Counted from the first letter of the stretch, positions 27,636-37,460 are shown. The stretch is DNA of 64,000 nucleotides from Microvirga lotononidis (GCF_034627025.1 NZ_CP141049.1:992001-1056000), one strand, 5' to 3'. Translations and numbers: made by a program. Notes: generated by a model from the letters alone, not told the origin.

Positions 27636-27652
27636 GGGGGCATCCATACATG

Positions 27653-29027
27653 GGTGATGACGGATTGAGAAAGGCGACGTATCGAGGCGGGTGTCGAGCC
27701 TGCCTGAACCTCTCCAGGAGAGCGATACGTCATGAACGAGACTACCAGCATTGTCCGCCTTCGTCAGCCCGACACGATCGACGATCCCCTGACCGATCTT
27801 CTCCGAGCCGGCGCGCGCAAGCTGCTGGCCCAAGCCATCGAGAGCGAGGCCGAGGCTTATCTGGCCAGCATGCGCGATCTCAAGCTGCCGGACGGCCGCG
27901 AGCGCCTGGTCCGGCACGGGCATGGCCCCGAGCGCATGCTCCAGACCTGCATCGGCCCGGTGGCGGTCCGCCGGGTCAAGATCCGCGACCGCGGCGCCAC
28001 GGATGATGCCGACCGCATCCGCTTTACCTCGGCGATCCTGCCGAAATGGGCGCGGCGCACCAAAAGCTTGGATGCGCTGCTGCCGATCCTGTACCTGCGC
28101 GGGCTCTCGACCGGCGACTTCCAGGAGGCGCTCTCCGCCCTGCTCGGCCAGGATGCGCCCAACCTCTCGCCCTCGGTGGTCACCCGACTCACGGGCGAAT
28201 GGCAGGGCGAGTACGAGCGTTGGCAGGCCCGCGATCTCTCGGCTCGGCGCTACGTCTATGTTTGGGCCGACGGCGTCTACCTGCAGGCCCGGATGGCGGA
28301 CCAGGCTGAATGCATCCTGGTGCTGATCGGCGCCACCCCGGAGGGCAGGAAGGAGCTGATCGGCTTCCAGGCCGGCGTGCGCGAGAGTGCCCAGAGCTGG
28401 CGCGAGCTGCTGGTCGAGATCAAGCGGCGGGGTCTGTCGATTGCGCCTCACATTGCTGTGGGAGACGGAGCGCTGGGCTTCTGGAAGGCGCTCGACGAGC
28501 TCTTTCCCGGCACGCATCATCAACGCTGCTGGCTGCACAAGACCGCGAACGTGCTCAACAAGGTGCCCAAGTCCGTGCAGCCCGGCATGAAGGGGGCCCT
28601 GCGGGAGATCTATCTCGCCCCGACCCGCGCTCAGGCCGAGGTCGCCCTCGATCTGTTCGAGGACGCCTATGGCGCACGCTATCCGAAGGCGGTGGAGTGC
28701 CTGCGCAAGGACCAGCGGGCGCTGCTAGCCTTCTTCGACTGGCCGGCTGAGCACTGGATCCATCTGCGCACGACGAACCCGATTGAGAGCGTGTTTGCGA
28801 CCGTGCGGCACCGCACCGTGCGCACCAAGGGCGCGCTGTCTCCAACGACTGCTCGCCTGATGGTGTTCAAACTCATCATGGCGGCTGCGAAAACCTGGCG
28901 CCGGCTGATGGGTGAAAACCAGTTGCCGAAGGTGATCGCTGGTGTCAGATTCCAGGACGGCAGCGAGGTCATCCCGCTGCCGACAAACAGCGCCGCCTGA
29001 TCGGCCCCATCACCTAAATTCCGTCAT
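27653..29027 (+). mobile_element. IS256-family element 2
   Basis: ATGACGGA at 27656-27663 and its complement TCCGTCAT at 29020-29027, within short imperfect repeats, frame one transposase. The right end lies 65 bp from the phaZ stop codon. Confidence 0.65.
27732..29000 (+). CDS. IS256-family (Mutator) transposase
   Basis: 422 aa from ATG 27732. LRAGARKLLAQAIESEAEAYL and GRERLVRHGHGPERMLQTCIGPVAVRRVKIRDRG at the start; FTSAILPKWARRTKSLDALLPILYLRGLSTGDFQEAL; YVWADGVYLQARM (first Asp); IAVGDGALGFWKAL (second Asp); HHQRCWLHKTANVLNKVPK; TTNPIESVFATVRHRTVRTKG (Glu). Intact and of normal length. Only distantly related to IS256 element 1. Confidence 0.93.
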   Translation: MNETTSIVRLRQPDTIDDPLTDLLRAGARKLLAQAIESEAEAYLASMRDLKLPDGRERLVRHGHGPERMLQTCIGPVAVRRVKIRDRGATDDADRIRFTSAILPKWARRTKSLDALLPILYLRGLSTGDFQEALSALLGQDAPNLSPSVVTRLTGEWQGEYERWQARDLSARRYVYVWADGVYLQARMADQAECILVLIGATPEGRKELIGFQAGVRESAQSWRELLVEIKRRGLSIAPHIAVGDGALGFWKALDELFPGTHHQRCWLHKTANVLNKVPKSVQPGMKGALREIYLAPTRAQAEVALDLFEDAYGARYPKAVECLRKDQRALLAFFDWPAEHWIHLRTTNPIESVFATVRHRTVRTKGALSPTTARLMVFKLIMAAAKTWRRLMGENQLPKVIAGVRFQDGSEVIPLPTNSAA

Positions 29028-29092
29028 AGCTGCCGTCTTTCCCTTTGCAAGCGCAAATCGATAAGAGGGGCCGCCAACCGGCTGCGCCACTA

Positions 29093-30469
29093 TTATCGAA
29101 CCAGGATCCCGCATCGGGAGCTGAACAGCGCCTGGTCACCTGTGCTTGAACCTTCGTTAGGCAGTGAAGATTGGTGCCAAGGCACTGCACCACATGTAGT
29201 CGAACCGCGTGTCGATAAGGTTGAGCGCTCGTGCTTCTCGATGAATTCAGCGATTCGAGGAGCGATTTGAGCCCTGAAACGAGAACCGTTGAAGACGCCA
29301 TAATGACCGACCCCGGCCTGAAGATGATAGAGTTTCTTGTCCGAGGGGAGGTTCGGGGTCAGGTCCAGGGTCGCCAAGGTCTGGCCGACACCTGAAATAT
29401 CGTCCCGCTCGCCCTCGATCGCCATGATGGCACAGCGTCGGACGGCCATGAGGTCCACCGGCTGGTCCCGATGCATCATCTCGCCCTTCGGCAGTTCATG
29501 CCTCACGAACACCTTGTCGACCGTCTGCAGGTAGAACTCGGCAGTGAGGTCCATGACGGCGAGGTATTCGTCATAGAATTCCCGGTGCTTCTCGGCCGAG
29601 TCGCCGTCGCCCTCCACGAGGTGGTTGAACATCTCCCAATAGGCGGTCAGGTGCCGGTCGATGTTCATGGCCATGAAGCCGGACAGTTGCTGGAAGCCTG
29701 GATAGACGTCACGCCAGAAGCCCGGATGGGTCGGCGGCACCTTCATGATGCAATGCTGCTTGAACCATTCAATGCCGCGCTCCTCCGCCAGCCGATTGAC
29801 GGCGGTGGGCGAGCGGCGAGTATCGATGGGGCCGCCTATCAGGATCATCGAGCGGGGAATAGCGGGATCGTTCTCGGCCTCGAGGCGGGCGATGGCGGCC
29901 ACCACAGGCACGGCCGGCTGACAGACGGCCATCACATGGAGGTCGGGACCGAACTCCCGGAAGATCGCCTTGAGATAATCGATGTAATCGTCGAGGTCGA
30001 AATGGCCGTCGGCCAGTGGCACCATGCTGGCATCCGCCCAGTCTGTGATCATCACCCTATGAGTCGGCAGGAAGGTTTCCACCGTGTTGCGCAGAAGCGT
30101 GGCGTAGTGTCCGGACATGGGGGCCACGATGAGAAGCTTGGGCTGCGAAGCCGCCCTTTCATGATCGCGTTCGAAGGAGATCACGCGGCAGAAGGAGTGC
30201 TCCCAGACGATTCTCTCGGTGACGGCAACATCCTGGTTCCCGATGGTCGTGGTCGTGAATCCGAAGTCGGGCTTGGTGTAGCGGCGGGTGGTTCGCTCGA
30301 AGAGCTCGCAGGCCGCGGAAACGGTGCGTCCGTAGGGTGTGTTGGTGAACGGATTGCCGGGATTATCGAAGAACAGCTTTGTAATATCGGACGAAGCGCG
30401 CGCGGGACTCAACAGCCAGTGCGTGGTCTCGTAACATAGATAAATTGGGTTCAGCATAGAGGAAATCAT
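29093..30469 (-). CDS. phaZ: Intracellular polyhydroxybutyrate depolymerase
   Basis: 458 aa from ATG 30469, with GGAGG 6 nt upstream. Starts MLNPIYLCYETTHWLLSPARA after four residues, the usual PhaZ start. Alpha/beta-hydrolase features: APMSGHYATLLRNTVETFLPTHRVMITDWADA, nucleophile Cys in AVCQPAVPVVAAIA (intracellular depolymerases use Cys), Asp in IEGERDDISG and His in AGVGHYGVFNGSRF. It mobilises stored PHB granules to hydroxybutyrate. About 35 C-terminal residues (STLSTRGSTTCGAVPWHQSS onward) do not look like PhaZ; the gene end was probably replaced when IS256 arrived. Confidence 0.92.
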   Translation of the reverse strand: MISSMLNPIYLCYETTHWLLSPARASSDITKLFFDNPGNPFTNTPYGRTVSAACELFERTTRRYTKPDFGFTTTTIGNQDVAVTERIVWEHSFCRVISFERDHERAASQPKLLIVAPMSGHYATLLRNTVETFLPTHRVMITDWADASMVPLADGHFDLDDYIDYLKAIFREFGPDLHVMAVCQPAVPVVAAIARLEAENDPAIPRSMILIGGPIDTRRSPTAVNRLAEERGIEWFKQHCIMKVPPTHPGFWRDVYPGFQQLSGFMAMNIDRHLTAYWEMFNHLVEGDGDSAEKHREFYDEYLAVMDLTAEFYLQTVDKVFVRHELPKGEMMHRDQPVDLMAVRRCAIMAIEGERDDISGVGQTLATLDLTPNLPSDKKLYHLQAGVGHYGVFNGSRFRAQIAPRIAEFIEKHERSTLSTRGSTTCGAVPWHQSSLPNEGSSTGDQALFSSRCGILVR

Positions 30470-30699
30470 TTTGCGCCTCCAGCGCCCGAGCTTCGTGTAG
30501 GTTTGGAGCCGTCCTCCCGACAGCAGATCATTTCATAGGAGATCGTCAGCTCAACCAATTCCGGAGATAATTAACGATCTGAGACTAGCACGGTCGCGAC
30601 CATAACTTGATTATCTTAGTGGAGGTGAAGCTCGTCGCATCGGTTACGGACGGCTATACTTTGGTTTCGGACACCAATACGATGGACATAGATTTCGGT
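30470..30699. other. Upstream region of phaZ
   Basis: About 230 bp upstream of the phaZ start on the minus strand. It must hold the promoter. I see no confident -35/-10 pair; a GG-N10-GC spaced match is present but too weak to call sigma-54. Confidence 0.3.
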
Positions 30700-30915
30700 C
30701 CAAACGAAGCGCCTCAGCCCATTATGATCATGTCTCGGCATCAGGAGGCGCCAAGGGCGCAGAGTCGGCAGGCCCTGGGCCGCTCGCGCGAGGACTTCTC
30801 GACCAAGATCCACCTCAAGACTGACTGGATGGCGAACTGCTAGGCTATCACCTGATCGGTGGCTAGGTGAGCGACAGCCCGTACTTTGAGATAATCCTGG
30901 ACCTCAGTCCTGACA
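30700..30915 (+). pseudogene. IS5-family transposase fragment
   Basis: QALGRSREDFSTKIHLKTD in one frame, then after a frame change DGELLGYHLIGG, an in-frame TAG, VSDSPYFEIILDLSPD. This is the block around the second catalytic region of IS5-type transposases (ALGRSRGGFSTKIHLKTD). Cut at 30916 by IS6. Confidence 0.7.
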
Positions 30916-31741
30916 GGTTCCGTCGCAAACCTTTCGGTTCAAAGTTTCAGCTACGGTGGCTGCTGTCACAGCAGCGGGGACAGGAATGTTCAAGGGCAGG
31001 CATTTCGATCGAACCGTAATCCTGCTCTGCACCCGGTGGTACTTGGCTTACAATCTCAGCCTCCGGAATCTGGTGAAGATGATGGCCGAGCGCGGCGTCT
31101 CCGTCGATCACGCAACCATTCACCGGTGGGTTATCCGGTACTCGCCCGAACTGCTGAAGCGCTTCAACTCACGCAAGAGAGGCGTCGCGAGCAAGTAGCG
31201 CATCGACGAGGCATACATCGAGGTCCGCGGGCGGTGGATGTATCTTTATCGAGCCATCGACAGCAATGGCGATACGGTCGAATTCTGGTTCACCGAACGG
31301 CGTGATCTCACCGCGGCGAAGCGGTTCCTGCGTAAGGCACTCAAGCGCAACGGCCGGCCCGAGCGGATCGTGATTGACGGCAGCCCAACGAACCGCGAAG
31401 CCATCCTGTCCTGCGATACCGCAGATCGGCTCGAGAACAGATAGCAGCGTGACCTGAAACCCATTCGCATCCGGCAAAGTGCCTATCTCAACAATCGCAT
31501 TGAGCAGGACCACCGCGCCATCAAACGCCGAGTTCGACCGATGCTCGGGTTCAAGTCGGTGGCATCCGCGCAAGCGATCCTAGGTGGCGTCGAGATGGTG
31601 CACATGATGCGCAAGCAACAGGCGAGATCCGCCTGCAGCCGGCAGCCAACTATCGCCGAGCAGTTCGAGCTGCTCGCTGCCTAACCGCGCTACCAAGCGT
31701 CTGCCCTTCGCTCGTCCCTTCTCCGAATTTGCGACGAAGCC
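30916..31741 (+). mobile_element. IS6-family element 2
   Basis: GGTTCCGTCGCAAAC at 30916 and, reversed, GGCTTCGTCGCAAATTCGG ending at 31741 are the terminal repeats. 826 bp, one dead transposase inside. Confidence 0.8.
30986..31684 (+). pseudogene. IS6-family transposase with two in-frame TAG codons
   Basis: One unbroken frame, MFKGRHFDRTVILLCTRWYLAYNLSLRNLVKMMAERGVSVDHATIHRWV, TAG (31196-31198), RIDEAYIEVRGRWMYLYRAIDSNG, PERIVIDGSPTNREAI, TAG (31442-31444), KPIRIRQSAYLNNRIEQDHRAIKRRVRP, stop TAA at 31682. The first TAG replaces the expected Trp of the KWR(I/V)DE motif. All three catalytic regions remain, so decay is limited to point changes. Confidence 0.85.
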
Positions 31742-32061
31742 GCTCTATGTGGCATTCAGAGCAAGATCTGTGCGGGATTATCCATTCGGTCTTTGTGCTT
31801 GATCAGGAGCAGATTTGAGTACGACGGATACGACATTCTCCTCAGCTGAACGGCGTCGAATGGATAGCGTTCATGGCACAGCCCGGGCGTGGTGGACAAG
31901 CTGGCTGCCCTGTGTGTCGCGGCCACTATCGGTCCCACGCGGCCGATCAACAACGTGGTACTGACCCCGCCGCCGACAGCTCTGTCCCATCGCGAGCTGG
32001 AGCTTGTCTCGCACGCGATGGGTCGGCAGGCGACCGCCAACGGGCAGAGGGCGCGACCATC
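31742..32061. other. Intergenic stretch without recognised gene
   Basis: 320 bp between the IS6 right end and the UbiC-like gene. No open frame with family signal; presumably contains the promoter for 32062-33641. Confidence 0.35.
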
Positions 32062-32601
32062 ATGACAGCCCCGGCGGATCCGAATTCCCTCATTTGGGCA
32101 CTCAACACGCGTCTGATTGCCGGGGCAACAGCAACGGAAACGCTTCTGGCCTGGTGCGAAGAGCATGGCCTCCCAGACGGGCCGATCACCGTCGATGTCC
32201 ATCAGCGCTTTGCACCGGCAATCATCCCCGAGTACGTTCTGCCGGCTCTCGCGCTTGATCCCGGCGAAACTGTTCACTACCGGCAGGTCCAGCTGATGCG
32301 CGGCACGCTGCCGCTCGCGACGGCCGGGAACTGGTTCGTGCCGCAACGCCTGACAGCGGCCATGAACGAGGCCCTGAATATGACAGAGACCCCTTTCGGG
32401 AGAGTGATTGCGCCGCTGCGCCCAGTCCGGCGCATCCTGGAGCAGGTCGCCCTGATCCGCAGTGGCTCCGAACCGGCGCTGGCGCTCGTGAAGGAGGGCT
32501 ACCTCCTGGCTCTCGTCTCGGCTGCCTCCGCGCCGGGGCCGCGGATCCGTGATTGGCAGCCCGAGAGGTCAGCCCTGCGAACGGTGAGGCGCGAGCGATG
32601 A
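32062..32601 (+). CDS. Chorismate pyruvate-lyase-like protein
   Basis: 179 aa from ATG 32062. The centre, TVHYRQVQLMRGTLPLATAGNWFVPQRLTAAMNEALNMTETPFGRVIAPLRPVRRI, has the order of UbiC-type lyases: a beta-strand with R(Q/E)VxL, an LA.A.xxxP block and T.xPfG at the active site. UbiC makes 4-hydroxybenzoate from chorismate. Identity to true UbiC is low by eye, so I call the fold, not the reaction. It overlaps the next gene by 4 nt (ATGA at 32598), so they are co-translated. Confidence 0.5.
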   Translation: MTAPADPNSLIWALNTRLIAGATATETLLAWCEEHGLPDGPITVDVHQRFAPAIIPEYVLPALALDPGETVHYRQVQLMRGTLPLATAGNWFVPQRLTAAMNEALNMTETPFGRVIAPLRPVRRILEQVALIRSGSEPALALVKEGYLLALVSAASAPGPRIRDWQPERSALRTVRRER

Positions 32602-32825
32602 AGTCGCAACCCGATCTGGCATCTCAGGCCTTGTCCGGTCCTGACCTGATCGAAGAGGTGCAGTTCCAGGACTATCGGATCCAATTCGGGCCGACGCAGA
32701 CCGGCTGGGTTTCGTTCATCGCACGGCAGGGCCAACGGCCGACGATCCTGCTGGCGGGCGATCGCGAAACCCTGATCGCGGAGGCGCACACGCTGATCAG
32801 GCGCCGGATCGCCGGGAAAGGGTGA
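32598..32825 (+). CDS. Small conserved hypothetical protein
   Basis: 75 aa from ATG 32598, overlapping the upstream stop. FQDYRIQFGPTQTGWVSFIARQGQRPTILLAGDRETLIAEAHTLIRRRI. A paralogue at 41727-41942 has HGYRIRLSPSGLDWITLVSWPDRQPTLI(M)APERETALVKAREWIYHQL. The two lie on opposite sides of the intron-split tRNA gene. Function unknown. Confidence 0.65.
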   Translation: MKSQPDLASQALSGPDLIEEVQFQDYRIQFGPTQTGWVSFIARQGQRPTILLAGDRETLIAEAHTLIRRRIAGKG

Positions 32826-32963
32826 GGGGATGCCGTTGGCGGCCAGGGGTCAGGAGACCATCGTGGACCCATGGACTGTCGCGGCGAGAGGAGCGGGTTG
32901 CCTTTCCTGGCTTGTGCCCAAAACCTAACTTGGCGCTACCGCCCGATGAAGAGAGGCCGACCG

Positions 32964-33641
32964 ATGAGTTCCACCCGTGTCTTTCTGCTGGCCTCTGGCC
33001 TGGCCCGGCTGATCGAGCGGGAGAGGGCAGGCGACCTCGTCCGGCACGGCTATTTTCCCGAACATCCCGCCCGCAGCCTGCATGTGCAGGTGACGGGCGA
33101 TACCGGCCACCTGGTCCTTGCCTCCCATTCCGTGAAAGATCCGAGCGAAGACGCGACTGAGATTTCCCCGACGCAGGCTGAGGCCCTGCTCGGCTTGACC
33201 GCAGGACAGATCGAGTATCGGAGCATTGTCGTCGATCTTGGCGATCATGTTGCCAGCCTCCAGCGTTTCGTCACACCGGGACCGCTCGATCTGGTCAGCG
33301 TGGCGTTCGAGCACGACGCGGCCGTAGGGGAATTCCAGCCGCCGGCCTGGTTCGGGCCCGAGGTCTCGGCTGATCCGAGCTACCGGCTGCGCGCCATTGC
33401 CGTCGACGGGCTGCCCTCCGTGCCAGAAGGGGAGGTGTCGAATGCGGCCCTCCATAACCTGCTCGATGCCCTGGATCACCGCGATCAGGAGGCAGAGGCG
33501 TCTCCAGCTCAGCAGGCTCAGGGCCTGGCAAGATCCGAGGCCTCCTTCGATGCCGAGGAACCCCAAGAGCTCGACGGGCTCACGATCGAGGACAGTGTGA
33601 TCCGCGACCTCGCCCGATCGCTGCAGCCGCGCGGGCGCTGA
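32964..33641 (+). CDS. CYTH-like domain protein
   Basis: 225 aa from ATG 32964, with AGAGAGG 8 nt upstream. GLARLIERERAGDLVRHGYFPEHPARSLHVQVTGDTGHLVLASH resembles the first strands of CYTH/triphosphate-tunnel proteins, and PGPLDLVSVAFE, EFQPPAWFGPEVSADPSYRLRAIA resembles their closing VEF-(x)n-P.WxG.EVT.D.rY.N motif. The canonical ExExK start is not evident, so enzymatic activity is doubtful. A paralogue is at 47168-47848. Both end IxDSxIRDLARSL. The tRNA gene begins 98 bp downstream. Confidence 0.6.
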   Translation: MSSTRVFLLASGLARLIERERAGDLVRHGYFPEHPARSLHVQVTGDTGHLVLASHSVKDPSEDATEISPTQAEALLGLTAGQIEYRSIVVDLGDHVASLQRFVTPGPLDLVSVAFEHDAAVGEFQPPAWFGPEVSADPSYRLRAIAVDGLPSVPEGEVSNAALHNLLDALDHRDQEAEASPAQQAQGLARSEASFDAEEPQELDGLTIEDSVIRDLARSLQPRGR

Positions 33642-33739
33642 TCCCATCCAGGACACAGGGCCTCCTGTCGGATTGCTTGAAGATTGAGGGTATAGCCAGT
33701 ACAGCCCGCCTGCCGAGGCCGGTCATGGCGGCTACGGTG

Positions 33740-33777
33740 GGGCCTGTAGCTCAATGGTCAGAGCCGGCCGCTCATAA
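33740..33777 (+). tRNA. tRNA(CAU), 5' half (positions 1-38), interrupted by a group II intron
   Basis: Acceptor strand GGGCCTG, D arm GCTC..GAGC with GG in the loop, anticodon stem GGCCG and loop CTCATAA (anticodon CAT). The intron starts right after A38. With the 3' half at 41620-41657 it makes a perfect 76-nt cloverleaf with encoded CCA. CAU tRNAs read Met, or Ile AUA after lysidine modification; identity is undecided. Function depends on removal of the intron and everything in it. Confidence 0.85.
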
Positions 33778-34201
33778 GTGCGCCCAACGAGGCGTGTTTT
33801 CGTCGCCGCCGAAAGGCGGTCATACTGTAGGATCGTATGTAAACCAGCGCCTTACCTAAAGGGAAAACCCCGAGGGGACCGTAGCATGGCGTCAAAAGGG
33901 TGTTGAGGGATAGCCATAAATCCCGAGAGGGCACCCAGGTAAGTCCGACAAGGCAAAGGCCTGATTGCTTGAACTCTAGTTCCAGCCCGGACCGGACGAC
34001 GACAGGGAAAGTGGCTGACACCCTGGGACATTCTGATCCGTGATAGTTATGAGCACGGATCAACCTATGAATGCTCGGCTGCCTGCAAGAAGCAGGAGTG
34101 GGAACGGACGGAGTGCCTAAATCGGACATCACGGAAACATGATGAAGTTGGGGATGGCCTAAAGGGGGCGACCCCCATGGCCACGGAGCACCCATAGTAG
34201 G

Positions 34202-34626
34202 TTGATGATGATGGATGAAAGACATCCCGTCACAATCGACTCCGGTCCAATCAACCGGGGATCCGAAGGGGTGCAGTCTATCCAGCCACAAGTCGACCCA
34301 GGATCTCCAGGGATTGGGGACAAAGCCCTGATGAGACTTGAGGCAATTCGCAAATCCAACTCGACAAGCGGATATGTGAACTCAGACCTCTATCGCCTGC
34401 TCTACAAGCCAAGCTTGTATGTCACGGCGTATGAAAGTCTGAAGAGTAAACCGGGAAACATGACCCCGGGAGTCGATGGCGGAACTCTCGACGGCTTCTC
34501 CATCAAGACCATAGAAAACATCATCGACGATATGAGAAGCGAACGCTTCTCATTCTCCCGGTCACGACGGGTTTGCATCCCCAAGGCAAATGGCAAGACA
34601 CGTCCGCTCGGCGTTCCCACACCCCC
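34202..34626 (+). pseudogene. Group II intron 1 reverse transcriptase, N-terminal part
   Basis: [100 protein letters not shown] domains 0-1 of bacterial group II intron proteins. After GVPTP the sequence enters recombinase element D. The protein continues at about 37480. Several Met codons near 34202-34211 could start it. Confidence 0.88.
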
Positions 34627-34640
34627 AGCGAACTGCACCT

Positions 34641-34931
34641 GGATCCAACCAACCTTTGGGATCGGCTGAGGTCATCCACCCGTTCCATCCGCTGCGCGGA
34701 CAGCGGTTTGTCGTTCTAAAGGTCCGCCGCGTCTCGGGCGTCGAGACATTGAGCCTGCGCCACGCTGATCTCGGCTCGTTTGCCATGCCGCGGGACTGGA
34801 CCGACTGGGCGTGGCCAGAGGCGCAAGCCTCCGCCACGAACATTCCCTTGCTGATCGATGCGTTCGGCCTCGTCGCACTGGCCGAGCTGATCGACGCTCT
34901 CGCACACGAGCAATCCGAGGTTGACCGATGA
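34641..34931 (+). CDS. DUF5372-like helper protein of element D
   Basis: [82 protein letters not shown]. Shares HPFHPxRGQRF with the orphan at 22677 and the WTD block. No ATG starts within the element before the conserved part; the frame is open back into RT sequence, so the start codon is unclear. Stop at 34929-34931 overlaps ATG 34928 of another frame. Confidence 0.55.
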   Translation, partial: GSNQPLGSAEVIHPFHPLRGQRFVVLKVRRVSGVETLSLRHADLGSFAMPRDWTDWAWPEAQASATNIPLLIDAFGLVALAELIDALAHEQSEVDR

Positions 34932-34973
34932 CCCATCTTTTGATTCGCTCGGACAGACTGGTGAGTCGGTCCG

Positions 34974-35315
34974 ATGGACATTCAACACCTTTCATCAGCG
35001 GCCTTGCGCAAACGCCGCCACAGGCTCGCGCGCGGCTTGCCGCCCATCGAGCAGGTGCTGCGAGGCTCGCTGATCGAGACCTACAAACGCTGTGGGCGCC
35101 CAAACTGCCACTGCATGAACGGACCAGGTCACGGTCCGAAGCGATATTTGTCCATCCCTCAGCCCGGCGGTCGCCCCCGAAGGGACTACGTCCCCAACAA
35201 CGCTTATCCGCATGCCGCGCAATTGATCGCCAATTTCCGCAAGCTGCGCGACGCGCTCGACGAGATTGGCGCGATCAACGCAGAACTGTTGCGTCGACGC
35301 GAAGAGATTGGATAG
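34974..35315 (+). CDS. DUF6788-like helper protein of element D
   Basis: 113 aa: LRGSLIETYKRCGRPNCHCMNGPGHGPKRYLSIPQPGGRPRRDYV and a C-terminal helix FRKLRDALDEIGAINAELLRRREE. CGxPxCxCxxGxGHGP with three Cys and one His looks like a small metal-binding or nucleic-acid-binding motif. Such proteins are common in front of serine recombinases in mobile elements. A small ORF follows at 35322 (MDPALVALDFAKAGAIVADMVVSYLAAAP) and runs in another frame through the recombinase start. Confidence 0.65.
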   Translation: MDIQHLSSAALRKRRHRLARGLPPIEQVLRGSLIETYKRCGRPNCHCMNGPGHGPKRYLSIPQPGGRPRRDYVPNNAYPHAAQLIANFRKLRDALDEIGAINAELLRRREEIG

Positions 35316-35436
35316 ACCGCCATGGATCCGGCTCTCGTCGCCCTCGACTTCGCCAAGGCGGGCGCCATCGTGGCCGATATGGTCGTGTCTTATCTCGCCG
35401 CGGCCCCGCTCTCCGACTGGGAGGGGCCCGATGATC

Positions 35437-37460
35437 ATGAGTGCGAAGATCGCCGCACGACACCTGTCGCGGCAGGCTTGCATCTACATTCGGCAGTCAA
35501 CGATGGGGCAAGTCCGCCTCCATCAGGAGAGCACGGAGCGCCAGTACAATCTCATGGCCCAGGCAACGTCGCTCGGGTGGCGGCCGGAGCAGATCCGGGT
35601 TCTCGACCGCGATCTGGGTCAATCCGGTGCCACGATGACGAACCGGGAGGACTTCAAGGTCCTGGTCGGCGATGTGGCGATGGGCCAGGTCGGGGCCATC
35701 TTCTCCTTGGAAGCATCCCGGCTGGCCCGCTCGAACCAGGACTGGCACCGCCTGCTCGAGCTGTGCGCCATCACGAACACCCTCGTGATCGACGAGGATG
35801 GCTGCTACGATCCGGCCGAGTTCAACGACTCCCTCGTCCTCGGCATGAAGGGGACCTTCGCCCAGGCGGAATTGCACATCATCCGCGCGCGCCTCCACGG
35901 CGGTAAACTCAACAAGGCTGCCAAGGGTGAGCTGCGCTTCGCCTTGCCGGTCGGGCTGGTTTGGAACGGTGATCAGATTGTGATCGACCCCGACCAGGAG
36001 GTCAGGGGTGCCGTGCGCATGGTGTTCGATCTGTTCGCCCGCGAGAGCACGGCCTTTGGCGTCGTCCAACGCTTTAATGAACTCGGGTTGCGCTTCCCAC
36101 GCCGGGCGTATGGCGGCGCCTGGGATGGCAAGCTGATTTGGGGCCGGCTGACCCATTCGCGGGTGCTCGGCGTCCTGGCCAATCCATCCTATGCCGGCAT
36201 GTATGTCTTCGGGCGATACCAATCGTCGAAAGAGGTCGAGCCCTCCGGGGAGATCCGCTCGCGGTCGCGCTTGATGCCGCAGGACGCCTGGCGCATCGTG
36301 ATCCCCGATCATCACGAGGGCTATATCTGTGCCGACCGGTTCGTCGTCAACCGGGAGCGTCTGGCGGCCAATCGCACCAATGGCGAAGAGCTTCCTGGTC
36401 CCGTGCGCGAAGGCCTGTGCCTCCTGCAAGGTTTGCTCCTCTGCGGCGTGTGCGGTCGCCGTCTCGGCGTCCGATATACCGGCAATGGCGGGATCTACCC
36501 GATTTATCAATGTGTGTGGAAGCACCGCGAGGCTTTGGCACCCCGCGCTTGCCTCAGTGTCCCGTCAGCGCCGCTCGATCAGGCCATCACCGATCGCCTG
36601 GTCAGCGCCATCACGCCGGTAACGATCGAGCTCGCGAGGTCGGCGCGCAGTGGCGGATGCGGATCGAGCGGGCGCGCTACGAGGCCGAGCTGGCGGAGCG
36701 GCGCTACGAAGCTGTCGATCCCGCCAACCGGCTGATCGCCGCGACGCTCGAAACACGTTGGAACGACGCCCTGCAGCGCCTGCATGATCTCGAAGCCGAG
36801 CTCGCGGCCTTTGAACACAAGACGATGCGCGCCGTCACCGCCGAGCAAAAGCGCCAGATCCTCGCGCTGGCCCAGAACTTTCCTCGCCTGTGGTCGGCGC
36901 CAACCACGACGGCACGGGACCGCAAGCGCATCCTGCGCCTGCTGGTGCGCGACATCACCGTGACGCGGGGACCGGAGCCGAAGATCGTCCGCTTGCACGT
37001 TCGCTGGCAAGGGGGCGAGACGGAAATCCTGCCACTCCGGCTGCCACAGAACCGGGCTGAGGCGATCCGGTATCCCGAGGCCTTTGTCGCGCGCATTCGC
37101 GGGCTGTCAATCGATCACCTTGATGGTGACATTGTCGCCCTGTTGCGCGCGGAAGGTCAGCGCAGTGCGACAGGCAAGCCCTTCACGGTCGGCGCCATCC
37201 GATGGATCCGCTACAAGCACCGGATTTCTGCGCCCAAACCGCCGGCCGGCAGCCTCAGCGTGCGCCAAGTGGGGGAACGCTATGGCGTCAGCCTCTGGGT
37301 CGTTCATTATTGGATCGCACGCGGTATTATCTCCCCTACGCGAAGCAGGCCGAAAGGCCCGTACGCGATCACGATCGATGCCGCCTTGGATCAACGCCTC
37401 CGGACCTGGATTGCCAAATCAGGACACCTTCATCCGACACCCCCAACGCTTACCGCATGA
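35437..37460 (+). pseudogene. Large serine recombinase of element D, frame broken
   Basis: From ATG 35437: ACIYIRQSTMGQVRLHQESTERQYNL (catalytic Ser), LEASRLARSNQDWHRLLELC, LANPSYAGMYVFGRYQ, zinc ribbon CGVCGRRLGVRY. The zero frame ends in nonsense at 36735. The coiled coil (MRIERARYEAELAERRYEAVDPANRLIAATLETRW) and C-terminal helix-turn-helix (SVRQVGERYGVSLWVVHYWIARG) continue in another frame to 37460. The break, near 36630-36650, removes about ten codons compared with recombinase C. Recombinase A breaks at the same protein position. Confidence 0.85.

Larger units (their letters stand above)
26272..27646 (+). mobile_element. IS110-family element of the IS1111 type, 1
   Basis: An 11-bp perfect inverted repeat, TGGATGCCCCC at 26272-26282 and its complement at 27636-27646, frames one recombinase gene with 66 nt upstream and 258 nt of non-coding DNA downstream. 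Subterminal repeats and a long 3' non-coding end are typical of IS1111-type elements; true tips may lie a few bases outside. IS256 element 2 abuts on the right. Confidence 0.75.

Noticed and set aside
30607..30843. Phasin gene next to phaZ
   Set aside because: The frame contains an IS5 transposase block and no phasin-like amphipathic helix.
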